Assembly (NCBI GenBank): GCA_020444065.1
Contig: JAHLLQ010000005.1
Coordinates: 248,001-312,000, forward strand
Length of the DNA: 64,000 nucleotides
Reading direction: 5' to 3'
Source of the DNA: a bacterium
GTDB taxonomy: Bacteria > Sumerlaeota > Sumerlaeia > SLMS01 > JAHLLQ01
How positions within the stretch are numbered: position 1 is the first letter of the stretch; each line of letters opens with the position of its first letter. The position numbers and the translations under genes are program-made. The notes beneath the pieces were generated by a model. That model searched no databases. It worked only from the letters and a program-made list of their open reading frames with translations, and had not been told where the DNA came from. Positions 8,205-22,384 of this stretch are shown piece after piece.

Positions 8205-10124
8205 ATGAAGAAATGGCTGCAGATATCACGGTTTTTGGTCCCTGGTCTCGCCTTGCTGTTTGGGGCGATTCCACTCGTTCTTTCGGCAGAAGAGCAAGAC
8301 GTCCGGTCGTACGATGATCCTCTTCCTGCGGATTTGGTTCTTGATTTACCGGGCGATACGCCGATTTGGTTCGTTCGTGTACCCGGCACTAGTGATATCG
8401 AGGACCCGGGGTGGAAGCGATTTGGCTTCTTCATGACCCAGTTCGAAGTTACGATTGGGCAATGGGAGGCACTCAACAACCACCCGACCGACAACTACTT
8501 CCCTACCCCGCCCGCCACAGGGATGACACAGGAACGCGCGCGCCAGTTCGCATCATCGGTGAATGCGTACATCGAGAACACCTATGGGCATAAGTGGGGG
8601 ACTTTCTCTCTACCTTCTGTCGACCAGTGGGAGTACGCTGCTGCCGCGGGCTCCGAAACGCCGTTCTACTGGGGAGACGACCCGAATTTAGAGCGGATAG
8701 ATGATTATGCCTGGTGGGAGGGCAACACATACGGCGGCCGAAAAAAGCCCGTCGGCCTGAAGCTGCCCAACACCTGGAAGCTCTATGATATGAGTGGGAA
8801 CGTCGAAGAGTGGACTGATCATACCACGTTCACGTGCGGAGGTGGAGGGATGTGGACTCCTGGCATGTGGTATAGTTCCGTCACCGCCATCGGAGGCAGC
8901 GTCTCGAGCGAAGGCGCGGATTGCGGCATTGAATCAGCCCATTCCATGGGTTTTGGTGGAACCACCACTCTCTGCGACATCCCGGAGAGCAGTCTGGCAT
9001 GTAACTACTTCGCCTCGGACATCATCGGACTGCGTCTTGTTCTCGAACCCCCCGCGCATTCCTTCCGGGATTTCACCTTTACTGATGATGGCGAAGGATG
9101 GGACTCTCACGAGCTACCTCCATTTCTGGCGCCAGACTTCTCAGTCTTGGCGGGAACACTGACAATGAAGGCGACATCCAGCGGCAATCTTGTGGGTATA
9201 TGGCAATCACCCGCATTGGAAGTCGTCCAGCGCGGAGACGACCAACCGGCCGGCGCGATCAACCTTCGCGTCCCCTCCTTTGACGAGGAAACGGTGTTCT
9301 CTGTTGTCTATCGCATTCGCACCGATGAACCGAACGCGATGCTAGTCCCTCAGTTGCGACTACGCGTGACCGCGGATAACAGCCAATTCGCGGACTTGAT
9401 GACCATTGAATCAAACGCAGACGCATCCTGGTCTCCGACGCCTCAAAATCGTGACTACACAATGCTCTTTCATCCTCCGATCCCGAGCAGACGGTTTCAC
9501 TGTCAATTCGACATGGTCGGTCTTGATCCAAGGGATTCTGCGACAGCATCCGTGTTCCTCGAACAGGTTGCCGTTGCAAGCTCCATTAATCCAACGATCA
9601 TGAACAGCCGAATCGAGAGGATTTATGACTTCGCCAAGGGGACGGAAGATTGGCAGCACTACACCGTGCCGGAGTATTTCGCTGTCCCCAACTTCGCCCA
9701 TGACGGTGGACTCGGCATCTCGACGAGCGACGCACAGGAATTCCAATTCGGGTTCTGGGGTTCGACTCTGGATCCCGCGAACAATGTCGAGATCGAACCC
9801 GAGAGGCTGTATTATGGCGTGTTCACTGTAAGCACGGACATCCCGGACCCAGAGCTTGTACCGACGTTCCGGCTTAGGCTAAATGAATCACTGTTCCGCG
9901 TGGGTCGCTTCACGGTGGTAAATTCCACCGGTTCGGCAGAGTACAGTCCAGTGGCTGGTTACCCGCGCACCTACACTGTATTCTTCCCGCCAGGGGCCGG
10001 CGTTGATGAGAACTTGCTCGCCTCCTTCGATTTCCTGGCGGATCCGTCGCGCGAGGAGATTGCACCTGGCGGCTCGATCTTCCTGCAGAGCGTCAGGATT
10101 GAATCGGTTGATTGGGTTGAATGA
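8205..10124 (+). CDS. Secreted protein with formylglycine-generating-enzyme-like (sulfatase-modifying factor) domain
   Basis: 639 residues from ATG 8205 behind a strong GGAGGAGGGG. A signal peptide (KWLQISRFLVPGLALLFGAI) ends near LSAEEQ. Residues about 45-285 follow the FGE/SUMF1 fold: FFMTQFEVTIGQWEALNN, LPSVDQWEYAAAAGSETPFY, LYDMSGNVEEWTD. The last FGE block, normally GGSW...R...GFR, reads GGSVSSEGADCGIES and later GLRLVLEP, so the Cys/Arg pattern of an active formylglycine enzyme is not evident and a structural or binding role is more likely. The C-terminal half is two similar beta-rich segments (FRDFTFTDDGEGWDSHELPP and IYDFAKGTEDWQHYTVPEYF), probably jellyroll modules. Substrate unknown. 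Confidence 0.8.
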   Translation: MKKWLQISRFLVPGLALLFGAIPLVLSAEEQDVRSYDDPLPADLVLDLPGDTPIWFVRVPGTSDIEDPGWKRFGFFMTQFEVTIGQWEALNNHPTDNYFPTPPATGMTQERARQFASSVNAYIENTYGHKWGTFSLPSVDQWEYAAAAGSETPFYWGDDPNLERIDDYAWWEGNTYGGRKKPVGLKLPNTWKLYDMSGNVEEWTDHTTFTCGGGGMWTPGMWYSSVTAIGGSVSSEGADCGIESAHSMGFGGTTTLCDIPESSLACNYFASDIIGLRLVLEPPAHSFRDFTFTDDGEGWDSHELPPFLAPDFSVLAGTLTMKATSSGNLVGIWQSPALEVVQRGDDQPAGAINLRVPSFDEETVFSVVYRIRTDEPNAMLVPQLRLRVTADNSQFADLMTIESNADASWSPTPQNRDYTMLFHPPIPSRRFHCQFDMVGLDPRDSATASVFLEQVAVASSINPTIMNSRIERIYDFAKGTEDWQHYTVPEYFAVPNFAHDGGLGISTSDAQEFQFGFWGSTLDPANNVEIEPERLYYGVFTVSTDIPDPELVPTFRLRLNESLFRVGRFTVVNSTGSAEYSPVAGYPRTYTVFFPPGAGVDENLLASFDFLADPSREEIAPGGSIFLQSVRIESVDWVE

Positions 10125-10198
10125 CCGTTTTCCCTTGGCGCAATCCTGAGCTTCGTCTCTTCTGATTGCGAGGAAGAGGCCAGGAAGAGGAGCGCGTC

Positions 10199-11590
10199 AT
10201 GAATCGCGAAAAGACTCTGGGACTTGTTGCCGGTGCGTTGTTGGGCGATGCGTTGGGGGCGCCGTTCAAGAATGTGAAGGGCGGGCACATTCAGCAGCTC
10301 GCCGGCGATTGGGTCGATGACTTCCTTGCCGATCCGAACGTCTTTCCCGACAAGCCGGACAAGATCGTTCTCCCGGGTTTGCACACCGGGCATGGCCAGG
10401 AGTTTCTCGCTGTTCTCGCGGGCATGGTGGACGATCAATCCGGCCAACATCCCGTCGCGCGTACGGCGGCGAACTTGCGCGACCTCGCAGACACTGTAGA
10501 AGCGAATCATCAAAACGTCGGGGCGTTGCGCCAGCCCGGTCGGCCGTTGCGCAAGGCGTTGGAACGATGGGCCGAGCAATTCCCCTGGGATCCCGCCGAT
10601 CACTTCGCCACTGACGAAGCGAGTGAAGGCGCGTCTGTGTGCATGCGTGGGCTTGCTGCGGCAATCAGTGGCGATGCCGATCCGATCGCGTATGCGCGGC
10701 TGACGCATCTGCGCGAAGCCCCCCTCGTGGCTGCATGGACGATCTGGCGCGCCGCGCAATTACTGGCAGAAAATCGAGACGCAGAAGAATTGCTGGAGGA
10801 GCTAATCGCGGGGGCGCGTGTCATCGAGGATGAACTGCGCGAAGGCGAAGTGGGGGAGCAATGGCGCGAGATTGGTTTCGGCACGCCGATCGTGCGATTC
10901 AGCGAGTGCCTCAGCCCGATTGCGAGCCTGTTGAGAACCGGCGACGATGCATTGGCGGAAAAGACGCTGCTGAATCAGGCAAAGGAATTCGTTCCCGATC
11001 GCGGCGTGGCGCATGTCCAGCATGGCTTTGCGCCGATTCTTGTCCCGTGGGTGCTTTACCGCGCGTTGGGGCCGATGTCTCCGATCAACGCCATCGAAGA
11101 TGCCGTGAATCGTGGCGGCGAAACGCCGCTGGCGGCGGCACTGATTGGTGGGCTGATGGGAGCGCGCCACGGTATCGATCAGATTCCCGACGATATGTTG
11201 GCGAAGACGCTGGGTTGGCGCGATGCGGAAGCACTGGCGCTGTCTCCGTCTCCGGATACGGAGGAGGCATGGCTGGCGGACGAGCGGAAGTGGACCGGCA
11301 AGGAAGAGGCCCTGCGCGAACCGATTCGCGCGGAATTCCGCAAGCGCCAGACCGATGCGCCGCCGAAGAAAAAGAAGAAGCCGCAGCCGGAGATCGACCA
11401 GGCCGCGCGCGAGCAGGGGAAGCTGCCGTTTGCTCCGCCGCCGGAGGTCTGGCTGCGCGAGGCCGGTGACGAACTGGCCCCTTGGGAGAAGCAGCGCCTC
11501 AAGTCGGAGCGCGGCCGCAAGCGAATTGGCTGGAAGGAAGACAGGCGCGAAAGACAGCGCCACAAAGGCGAGGACGAGCCGGACGAGTGA
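10199..11590 (+). CDS. ADP-ribosylglycohydrolase-fold protein, metal motifs degenerate
   Basis: 463 residues from ATG 10199 (AGGAAGAGG at 10182). The N-terminus TLGLVAGALLGDALGAPFK is the hallmark of the DraG/ADP-ribosylglycohydrolase family, which removes ADP-ribose using two magnesium ions. The expected metal-binding motif TDDT after the first helices is replaced by LHTGHGQEFLAVLAG, and the late GGDTDT motif reads NRGGETPLAAALIGGLMGA. The protein therefore keeps the fold but may have lost or changed catalysis. The last ~100 residues are charged and proline/lysine-rich (KKKKKPQPEIDQ, WKEDRRERQRHKGEDEPDE), unlike the family. No operon partner is obvious. Confidence 0.75.
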   Translation: MNREKTLGLVAGALLGDALGAPFKNVKGGHIQQLAGDWVDDFLADPNVFPDKPDKIVLPGLHTGHGQEFLAVLAGMVDDQSGQHPVARTAANLRDLADTVEANHQNVGALRQPGRPLRKALERWAEQFPWDPADHFATDEASEGASVCMRGLAAAISGDADPIAYARLTHLREAPLVAAWTIWRAAQLLAENRDAEELLEELIAGARVIEDELREGEVGEQWREIGFGTPIVRFSECLSPIASLLRTGDDALAEKTLLNQAKEFVPDRGVAHVQHGFAPILVPWVLYRALGPMSPINAIEDAVNRGGETPLAAALIGGLMGARHGIDQIPDDMLAKTLGWRDAEALALSPSPDTEEAWLADERKWTGKEEALREPIRAEFRKRQTDAPPKKKKKPQPEIDQAAREQGKLPFAPPPEVWLREAGDELAPWEKQRLKSERGRKRIGWKEDRRERQRHKGEDEPDE

Positions 11591-11602
11591 AGGCGAGAAC
11601 AA

Positions 11603-12331
11603 TCAGCCCTTTCTTCGTCCCGTTACCGTGTAGCCCAACGTCATTGGCAGATCGCTTTGACTCCGTCCCCACTTTTCGGTGAGCAGCAACCCAGCCATGA
11701 TCGGCAGCACCACCAGGCGGGTTGCGTAATTCCATGGCTTTCCCACTGCCTTGACGGACCACAGCCCAAGCGATTGCGCCATTGCCGTGTGCCAGCCACC
11801 ACGAGGCTCGATCATCTCGGGCTCGAAGCCCGCCTGCTCGAACAAGTGCCGCAAGCCATACTGCGTATAGCGGTAGAAGTCGTAGGGCGCTTCGTGCTCC
11901 GGCCAGAGCAACGGCGTCGTCAGTACCAGTGTGCCTCCAGGCCGGCAAACGCGCGCGCACTCGGCCAGGAACGCGCCCGGGTCGGGCTGATGCTCCAGCA
12001 CTTCTGTACACAGCAACGCGTGGAATTCCGAGTCGCCGAACGGCCATGGGCGCTGCGACAAATCCGCCGTGACCGTGTCGCCGGTTTGCGCCTCGTGAAT
12101 GCTCTTCGGCCAGTCCGTGCCGACGTATTCCAGGCCGGCTGCTTCGACCCATGGGCGATAGGGCTGTGCGCCGCATCCGATATCCAGCAGGCGCCCGCCG
12201 TCGGATAGCTCCGCGCGCCATCGTTCGCATGCTCGTGCTACGGACTCCGCGATCCCGCGCCGCACCAGGCACGAATCCACATTCCGCAGCCCAAGCCGCT
12301 CCTTGCCGTAACCGGAGATCAGATCCGCCAT
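11603..12331 (-). CDS. Class I SAM-dependent methyltransferase
   Basis: 242 residues. Motif I is LLDIGCGAQPYRPW, followed by the acidic residue at YVGTDWP, motif II-like ALLCTEVLEHQPDP and CRPGGTLVLTTPLLWPEH, the pattern of the Methyltransf_11 group. DFYRYTQYGLRHLFEQAGF is typical of small-molecule or glycan methyltransferases. The ATG at 12331 has GGCAGGAG seven bases upstream on the minus strand; an in-frame ATG at 12421 gives a longer but unlikely N-terminus. It is divergent from the lipoprotein gene at 12500. Substrate unknown. Confidence 0.85.
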   Translation of the reverse strand: MADLISGYGKERLGLRNVDSCLVRRGIAESVARACERWRAELSDGGRLLDIGCGAQPYRPWVEAAGLEYVGTDWPKSIHEAQTGDTVTADLSQRPWPFGDSEFHALLCTEVLEHQPDPGAFLAECARVCRPGGTLVLTTPLLWPEHEAPYDFYRYTQYGLRHLFEQAGFEPEMIEPRGGWHTAMAQSLGLWSVKAVGKPWNYATRLVVLPIMAGLLLTEKWGRSQSDLPMTLGYTVTGRRKG

Positions 12332-12499
12332 GAGTCGCTCCTGCCCAAAGCCTGTGGCGCGCCCCGTTCCCGGAACAAGCGCCTTTTCCGCGCCACACGA
12401 CAAAACGGCCATCGGTCGCAAGGAAGATCGTGAGTGACAATCCGGCGGGGCGCGGGTACCATTCGTCGTGTTGTGAAACTTCCTGCGGGAGAAAGCTCC

Positions 12500-12988
12500 A
12501 TGCGATTCATTCGCTATTCAATGATGATGCTTCTGGTGGCGGTGATGTTTGCCGTTGCTGCGTGCTCCACTGCCGAAAAGGCGAATATCGAAATCCAGGG
12601 CGAGTATCCCGGGCGGATCGATGGCGAGATGGCGCCCGTCGCCGGCGAATTCAACGCAGAGGAAGGCATGCCCCCCGGACTGGCGAAGGAAGGCAAAGTC
12701 CCGCCCGGGTGGGAGCGCTCCGGCAAGATTCCGCCCGGCCTAGCCAAGAAGGGCGTGAAGATTGGCATGTCGTACGATGAACTGCGGGAGCAAGCCGGCG
12801 ATTCACTGATCAGCGTCCACATGAATGGCGACAAAGGCAGCGTGGCGATCAAGGGCGAGCTGGACGAGCTCTTTCAAGTGCGCATCGAACAGGGCGTCGT
12901 TGTCGGAGGCAACGCACTGCTGAAACCCGACGCTCCGATGCCCCGTAATAAGAAGATCAAGCCGCATCCGATGCCGAGGAAGAAGTAG
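12500..12988 (+). CDS. Lipoprotein with PPG(L/W)AK repeats
   Basis: 162 residues from ATG 12500 (GGGAGAAAG upstream). The signal ends in a lipobox (FAVAAC), so the mature protein should be lipid-anchored at the cysteine. The mature part has three tandem degenerate units: MPPGLAKEGK, VPPGWERSGK and IPPGLAKKG, a motif also seen in RcnB/CigR-like envelope proteins. It ends in a basic tail PRNKKIKPHPMPRKK. Function is unknown; envelope location is the only safe inference. It converges with uvrA. Confidence 0.65.
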   Translation: MRFIRYSMMMLLVAVMFAVAACSTAEKANIEIQGEYPGRIDGEMAPVAGEFNAEEGMPPGLAKEGKVPPGWERSGKIPPGLAKKGVKIGMSYDELREQAGDSLISVHMNGDKGSVAIKGELDELFQVRIEQGVVVGGNALLKPDAPMPRNKKIKPHPMPRKK

Positions 12989-13006
12989 CGGCGGTCGGCT
13001 CCGTCC

Positions 13007-15817
<2,811 letters not shown>

Positions 15818-15949
15818 CGGTGATGCCTCCCGGGGAGCGATGATAGAGCGAAACCCGAGCCAGGAAAGGAGAAAGTGTTTCGGCGGTGTCCGCCGCCTGC
15901 CCCAGCCTTCCCTTGAGTTTGGGAACGCTCTTCGCATAGCCTCCCGTTG

Positions 15950-18014
<2,065 letters not shown>

Positions 18015-18068
18015 GCCATGTCCGGGGCAACCGATTGAACATGATTGTGTATCAGCAGCTCGTTTTTA

Positions 18069-18100
18069 AGAACTCCGCCGAGGATTCCCGGCGGAGTTCT
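18069..18100. terminator. 12-bp perfect inverted repeat between convergent genes
   Basis: AGAACTCCGCCG (18069-18080) and CGGCGGAGTTCT (18089-18100) form a 12-bp stem with an eight-base loop, between the ends of thiC and the convergent symporter gene. There is no adjacent T run on either strand, so it may stabilise 3' ends or work as a bidirectional terminator with help. Confidence 0.5.
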
Positions 18101-18131
18101 GGTATTTGCAGCGACTTTTTAGGGTCTGCGC

Positions 18132-19631
18132 TTAAGCTTGTGTCCCGGCGGCGTTTTTTCTGCCGAAAGCCAACGTCAGCAGGAAGCCGACAAGGACGAT
18201 GGTCGACGTGCCGAAGACGATCGTCATGTAGCTGTGCAGCGGGCTGGCCAGCCCCCCGAGAAGCTCTGGCTTCCAGGAGGAAAGGCTCATCCAGGTAATC
18301 ACCAGGACGCCGGCGACGACGCCGATGACCGCTTCGGTGTTGCGCGTGAAGCGCGAGAAGTAGCCGAGCAGGAACAGACCGAGCATACCGCCGCTGAAGA
18401 TGCCGGCGAGCTTCCACCACACATCGAGCGCGCTCTTCACGTTGATCATGGCTAGTGCCAGGAGGATTCCCAGAATGCCAAGGACGATCGTCGTTCCGTA
18501 GAGAACCATCATCGACTGCTTTTCGGTAGCATTAGGGCGAATCAGGCGCTTGTAGAAGTCGGAATAGACCACGGTGGCGGCGCTGTTCACGCTGGTGGAG
18601 ACGGTACTCATGGCGGCGGCGAAGATGGCGGCGATGAGTAGGCCCGTCGCACCCGTCGGCAACCCGTTGACGATGAAGTACGGGAAGACCTTGTCCGAGT
18701 TCCCGGGCTGAAGGTACTCGGCCGGGATCAGATCGGGCTGAACCTTGTAGTAGGCGAAGAGGGCCGTTCCGATGAGGAAGAAGAGGGCCGAAACCGGGAT
18801 GTAAAGAAGTCCGCCCATCCAGGTCGAGAGAGTCGCTTCCTTGTCGGACTTCGCGGAGATGAAGCGTTGGATGTAGCTCTGGTCGATGCCGAAGTTCTGA
18901 AGGTTGATGAAAACGCCGTAAATCATCACGACCCAGAATGTCGACTTGGTCAGATCGAGTCCGAAGCTGCCAAGGCTGAATTTGTGATTCTCCGCACCGA
19001 TGCGGAAGACTTGGCCGGGACCCTCGGGCATGCCGAACATCAGGATGCCGAGACATGCCAGCGCACCAATGGCGAGCAGGAACCCCTGGATCGTATCATT
19101 CCAGACAACCGCTTCCAATCCGCCCACGAGAGTGTAAACGGAGACGGCGATGCCTGTGATGATGATGATCCAGATGATGTTGATGCCGAGCAACTCGCTG
19201 ACCGGCAAGGCCATCAAGTACATGACTGTTCCCATGCGAGCGATCTGAGTCAGGAGATAGCAGCTACTAGCATAGATGCGCGCCCACGTTCCGAATCGTG
19301 CTTCAAGATAGCTGTAGGCGGAGACTTCGTTCCTACTACGGTACAGGGGGACGAAGAACTTCACCGCCAGGAGTGTGGCGATCGGCAGCGAGAGGGAAAA
19401 CACATAGGCATTCCAGTTCGTCCCCATCGCGTTGCCGGGAATGGCGAGGAAGCTAATGCTGCTGACATAGGTCGCCAGGATGGACATGCCGCATGCCCAC
19501 CCGGGAAGCGATCGGTTCGCTGCCGTGAACCCTTCGGAACTCTTGCTCTTTTTCAGAAACAGGAAACCGAATGCGACTGTACCGAGCAAGTAGATCGCAA
19601 TGATTCCCAAATCAATGAATGATACTTTCAT
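18132..19631 (-). CDS. Sodium/solute symporter (SSS family)
   Basis: 499 residues with about 13 membrane segments ([20 protein letters not shown] at the start). Family features are [55 protein letters not shown] and the late [18 protein letters not shown] transporters use the sodium gradient to import sugars, sialic acids, amino acids or similar solutes. It lies downstream of the GntR/LacI-type regulator on the same strand, 106 bases apart, and opposite the aldolase/fucI/kinase train, which suggests a sugar or sugar acid as substrate. The exact solute cannot be read from sequence. Confidence 0.88.
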   Translation of the reverse strand: MKVSFIDLGIIAIYLLGTVAFGFLFLKKSKSSEGFTAANRSLPGWACGMSILATYVSSISFLAIPGNAMGTNWNAYVFSLSLPIATLLAVKFFVPLYRSRNEVSAYSYLEARFGTWARIYASSCYLLTQIARMGTVMYLMALPVSELLGINIIWIIIITGIAVSVYTLVGGLEAVVWNDTIQGFLLAIGALACLGILMFGMPEGPGQVFRIGAENHKFSLGSFGLDLTKSTFWVVMIYGVFINLQNFGIDQSYIQRFISAKSDKEATLSTWMGGLLYIPVSALFFLIGTALFAYYKVQPDLIPAEYLQPGNSDKVFPYFIVNGLPTGATGLLIAAIFAAAMSTVSTSVNSAATVVYSDFYKRLIRPNATEKQSMMVLYGTTIVLGILGILLALAMINVKSALDVWWKLAGIFSGGMLGLFLLGYFSRFTRNTEAVIGVVAGVLVITWMSLSSWKPELLGGLASPLHSYMTIVFGTSTIVLVGFLLTLAFGRKNAAGTQA

Positions 19632-19737
19632 GCCATGTCCTTTCAGGCTTGGTCGATTCCGCTTCGTCTTCTACGGTTTTGGAGCGAAACGGGAACGTCT
19701 CTGCTGAGAAGGACAGGATTTCACTGTCGCTTGCCCC

Positions 19738-20925
19738 TCATTTCTTGCCGGAATTCGTCTCTTTGAATGGTCGGCAACTTCCGCGTTCAATGAACTGCGG
19801 TCGGAAAATATGCTCTTGGAAGTCTGCGGGGAGTTTCCCCTGGATTCGCTTCAGAATCAGTTCGGCCGCCTTGGCTGAGATTCGGTCGACCGGCTGCTCC
19901 ACGGTCGTCAGTGGGGGAGAAGTGAACCGAGTCGCTTCGATATTGTCAAAACCAACGACGGACACATCGTCCGGAACCTTCAGGCCTAAGTCTTTCGCTG
20001 CAGCCGTCACGCCGAAGGCGATGACGTCGTTGGTGGCGAAGATCGCTGTCGGACGCTCACCCACCGGGCGAGAGAGAAGGTGTCGAGCGGCCTCATGTCC
20101 GCCCTCGTCATGCTCGAAGGAACTGACGATCATATCTTCTTCGCGAAGCTCGATTCCGTGCTCGTGCAGCGCATCGCGGAAGACATCCATCTTCTTCCGA
20201 GTCAGATTCATGAAGGGCTGGGCACTGATGCAGCCGAAACGCGTGTGCCCGAGCGAGACCAGGTACTCGGCAACATCTCGAACGCCCTGGCTGACATCGG
20301 ATTTCACATAGTCAGTTGGTACGCGCGGGTAATTCGAGTTCATATAGATGAATGGAATGCGCGCGATCTTCAGACGCCACAGCACGATCTCTTTTTCGGT
20401 TCCGCTGGTATCCAGCGGGACGATGATGATCCCATTCACACGATTGCTGATCAGGCGGTTCAAGTACTGATTCCAGAGTTGGAGACTGCCGTCCGTACTG
20501 TGGGTGATCACCGTGTACTGCTCGGCGTGCAGCAAGGCCTGGATCTTCTTCGCCATCGATGCGAAGTAGGGATTGGCCAGATCGGGAATCACGAGACCAA
20601 TGCTCATGTGAGCCGTGGCGGCCTTGCCATCGGAGCTCTCCCGATGCTCGCGAGAAGCCGCGAAAACGCCCTTGCCCCGAACGCGGATCACGCATCCGCG
20701 GCTATCCAACTCCTGAATCGCCTTATTCACCGTGGCGAGGCTGACCTGGTACTCCGCGCACAACTCATTGAACGTCGGCAGCGGATCATTCGGGGCATAG
20801 ACCGAGGTTCGGATGCGCTTCTCCAGATCATCTGCAATCCTCAGATACTGTGGCTTTGGCGAGTTCCCGTTTGGACGTGCCGCAGCCGGAGGCCTTGGCC
20901 GTGTTATTTCGTCATGAGCTCCCAT
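19738..20925 (-). CDS. GntR-type HTH / LacI-type sensor hybrid transcription regulator
   Basis: 395 residues from ATG 20925 (purine-rich GAAAGAAAGAAGAAG upstream); ATG 20961 is an alternative. Residues about 25-95 form a GntR winged helix (YLRIADDLEKRIRTSVYAPN, LCAEYQVSLATVNKAIQEL, RGKGVFAA). From SIGLVIPDLANPYFASMAKK the protein is a periplasmic-binding-protein-like LacI/GalR sensor (PTAIFATNDVIAFGVTAAA, VSVVGFDNIEATRFTSPPLT). This AraR-like layout is typical of local regulators of sugar uptake and breakdown, with a sugar or sugar phosphate as inducer. It is divergent from the aldolase gene across a 500-base region holding repeated motifs. Confidence 0.9.
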   Translation of the reverse strand: MGAHDEITRPRPPAAARPNGNSPKPQYLRIADDLEKRIRTSVYAPNDPLPTFNELCAEYQVSLATVNKAIQELDSRGCVIRVRGKGVFAASREHRESSDGKAATAHMSIGLVIPDLANPYFASMAKKIQALLHAEQYTVITHSTDGSLQLWNQYLNRLISNRVNGIIIVPLDTSGTEKEIVLWRLKIARIPFIYMNSNYPRVPTDYVKSDVSQGVRDVAEYLVSLGHTRFGCISAQPFMNLTRKKMDVFRDALHEHGIELREEDMIVSSFEHDEGGHEAARHLLSRPVGERPTAIFATNDVIAFGVTAAAKDLGLKVPDDVSVVGFDNIEATRFTSPPLTTVEQPVDRISAKAAELILKRIQGKLPADFQEHIFRPQFIERGSCRPFKETNSGKK

Positions 20926-20961
20926 GGCTTCTTCTTTCTTTCCGCGGTCCCGAATCTTCAT

Positions 20962-21472
20962 CCAATCCCAATTCCAGTGTCCATCCAGAAGTGTAACCGA
21001 CTAGAGATGTAGAGTTTCGAACTTCCGGGGAGTCTTGGAGCCGTCTATGATGCCCCATGCGATCGATTCAGAGCCAGGACACCCTCGCCGCTCGCTCTAA
21101 TTGTGGAGACTCTAGGCCTAGAGATGTGAAGTTGTCGAGGGAAAACTTGCGGCCAATCAAGTTTTCTTTATGATTGATATAAATAGAGTTATCATGAATT
21201 CCTTGTCGGTTATGGAACGGCTTTGTTGTAGAGTTGTCGCCAAAACTCCGCTCTAAGTGGTGATAACTATGTTTTTTTGCCGCAACTATGGGCGCCAACT
21301 GGCGATATTGAGATGGAAAGACTTGGTTTTATTGGAGTTGATGGCCAATTTCTTGTGGTATAGTTCTCTGCACATTTCTGTTGACTTCAGTGATCTCTAT
21401 TTGTACTCGTCGTTCACGGTTTTGGAGCGGACCAATGTTCGTTTCTGCATCTTATCGACAAGGAGGCATTCA
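20962..21472. promoter_or_regulatory. Divergent control region with repeated TAGAGTT(N)TC motif and palindrome
   Basis: This 510-base region, more AT-rich than its surroundings, separates the regulator and aldolase genes. It holds a 14-bp perfect palindrome CTCTAGGCCTAGAG at 21110-21123, a direct repeat CTAGAGATGT at 21001-21010 and 21118-21127, and copies of a related motif: TAGAGTTTC 21010-21018, TGAAGTTGTC 21127-21136, TAGAGTTATC 21184-21193 and TAGAGTTGTC 21229-21238. An inverted partial copy (GATAACTA) lies near 21262. A possible -35 TTGACT lies near 21382 with only a weak -10. These are candidate operators for the adjacent regulator; no strong gene is seen inside. Confidence 0.5.
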
Positions 21473-22339
21473 TTGAATCGCAGTCTACTCCATGGCGTCG
21501 TTGTTCCTCTTGTCACACCTCTCTGCGAGAATGGAGAGTGTGATGTGGAGGCCGTCCATCGGCTGGTGAATCATGTGGTGCAGGGTGGAGTTGACGGGGT
21601 GATGCCGACAGGGACGACTGGTGAAGCATTGGCGCTTTCGCCGACAACGCGCCGGAGGCTGGTAGAGGCGGTGGTAGAAGCTGCCGCCGGCCGCGTGCCT
21701 GTCGTTGTGGGCATCGGCTCGACGTCTCTCGAGCAGGTTCTCGACCTCTGTGAGCATGCCGGCGAGGCTGGCGCGCAGGCGGTGGCCCTGCATCCCCCCC
21801 CCTACTTCCCGCTGGACGATGCTTCGCTTTCTCAGTTCTACCAGGCGGTCATCGATCGCAGTCCGGTGCCGGTGGAGCTTTACACAATTCCATCGTTTAC
21901 CGGAAACGGCCTTTCGCTGGAGCTAGTTGATGAACTGATGGGTCGCGAGAAGGTCATCGCGCTGAAAGACAGCACGGGGGATCCGCATTATCGAGTCCAG
22001 GCAATCGAAGTCGCACGCAAGCATGGCAAGGGTGTGCTGGCGGGCGACGAGATGGCCATTGTTGAGGCAGCCAGCGAAGGTGCCATCGGCATCGTTCCGT
22101 CGACTGCCAACTTGTTACCCGGACAATTCGCGCATTTGTGGAAGCTCTGTATCGAGGAGAGCTGGGCTGAAGCCCGAGCGCTTCAGAAGGTTCTCAACGA
22201 GCCGATTGCGGACGCCATTGCGCAGGGAGGATGGCTCGGCATGATGCGCAAGCTGAAGTCGGCCCTCTTCGACAAGGCGATCTGTTCTCCCTGCATGGCG
22301 TCCGTTTTTGCCGCCTCTCCAAAAGAGGAACTCATCTAG
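21473..22339 (+). CDS. Sugar-acid-type aldolase of the DHDPS / N-acetylneuraminate lyase family
   Basis: 288 residues from TTG 21473, chosen because AAGGAGG lies six bases upstream; the frame is open further but with non-family sequence. This class I aldolase family cleaves or makes pyruvate adducts through a Schiff-base lysine. Seen are the pyruvate-binding PTGTTGEALALSP, tyrosine in VELYTIPSFTGNGLS and the lysine in VIALKDSTGD. The arginine that DapA uses for its dicarboxylate substrate is absent after the tyrosine, which fits 2-keto-3-deoxy sugar-acid aldolases (YagE-like) or sialic acid lyase better than lysine biosynthesis. It is the first gene of the train, under the divergent control region. 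Confidence 0.85.
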   Translation: MNRSLLHGVVVPLVTPLCENGECDVEAVHRLVNHVVQGGVDGVMPTGTTGEALALSPTTRRRLVEAVVEAAAGRVPVVVGIGSTSLEQVLDLCEHAGEAGAQAVALHPPPYFPLDDASLSQFYQAVIDRSPVPVELYTIPSFTGNGLSLELVDELMGREKVIALKDSTGDPHYRVQAIEVARKHGKGVLAGDEMAIVEAASEGAIGIVPSTANLLPGQFAHLWKLCIEESWAEARALQKVLNEPIADAIAQGGWLGMMRKLKSALFDKAICSPCMASVFAASPKEELI

Positions 22340-22384
22340 TTGGTCGGCCCTCTGGCCGATCGATAACCGACGGAAGGAAGAACA

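Noticed and set aside
21473-22339. Diaminopimelate-pathway DapA
   Set aside because: The arginine expected after the active tyrosine is absent and the gene sits in a sugar locus, so a sugar-acid aldolase is preferred.
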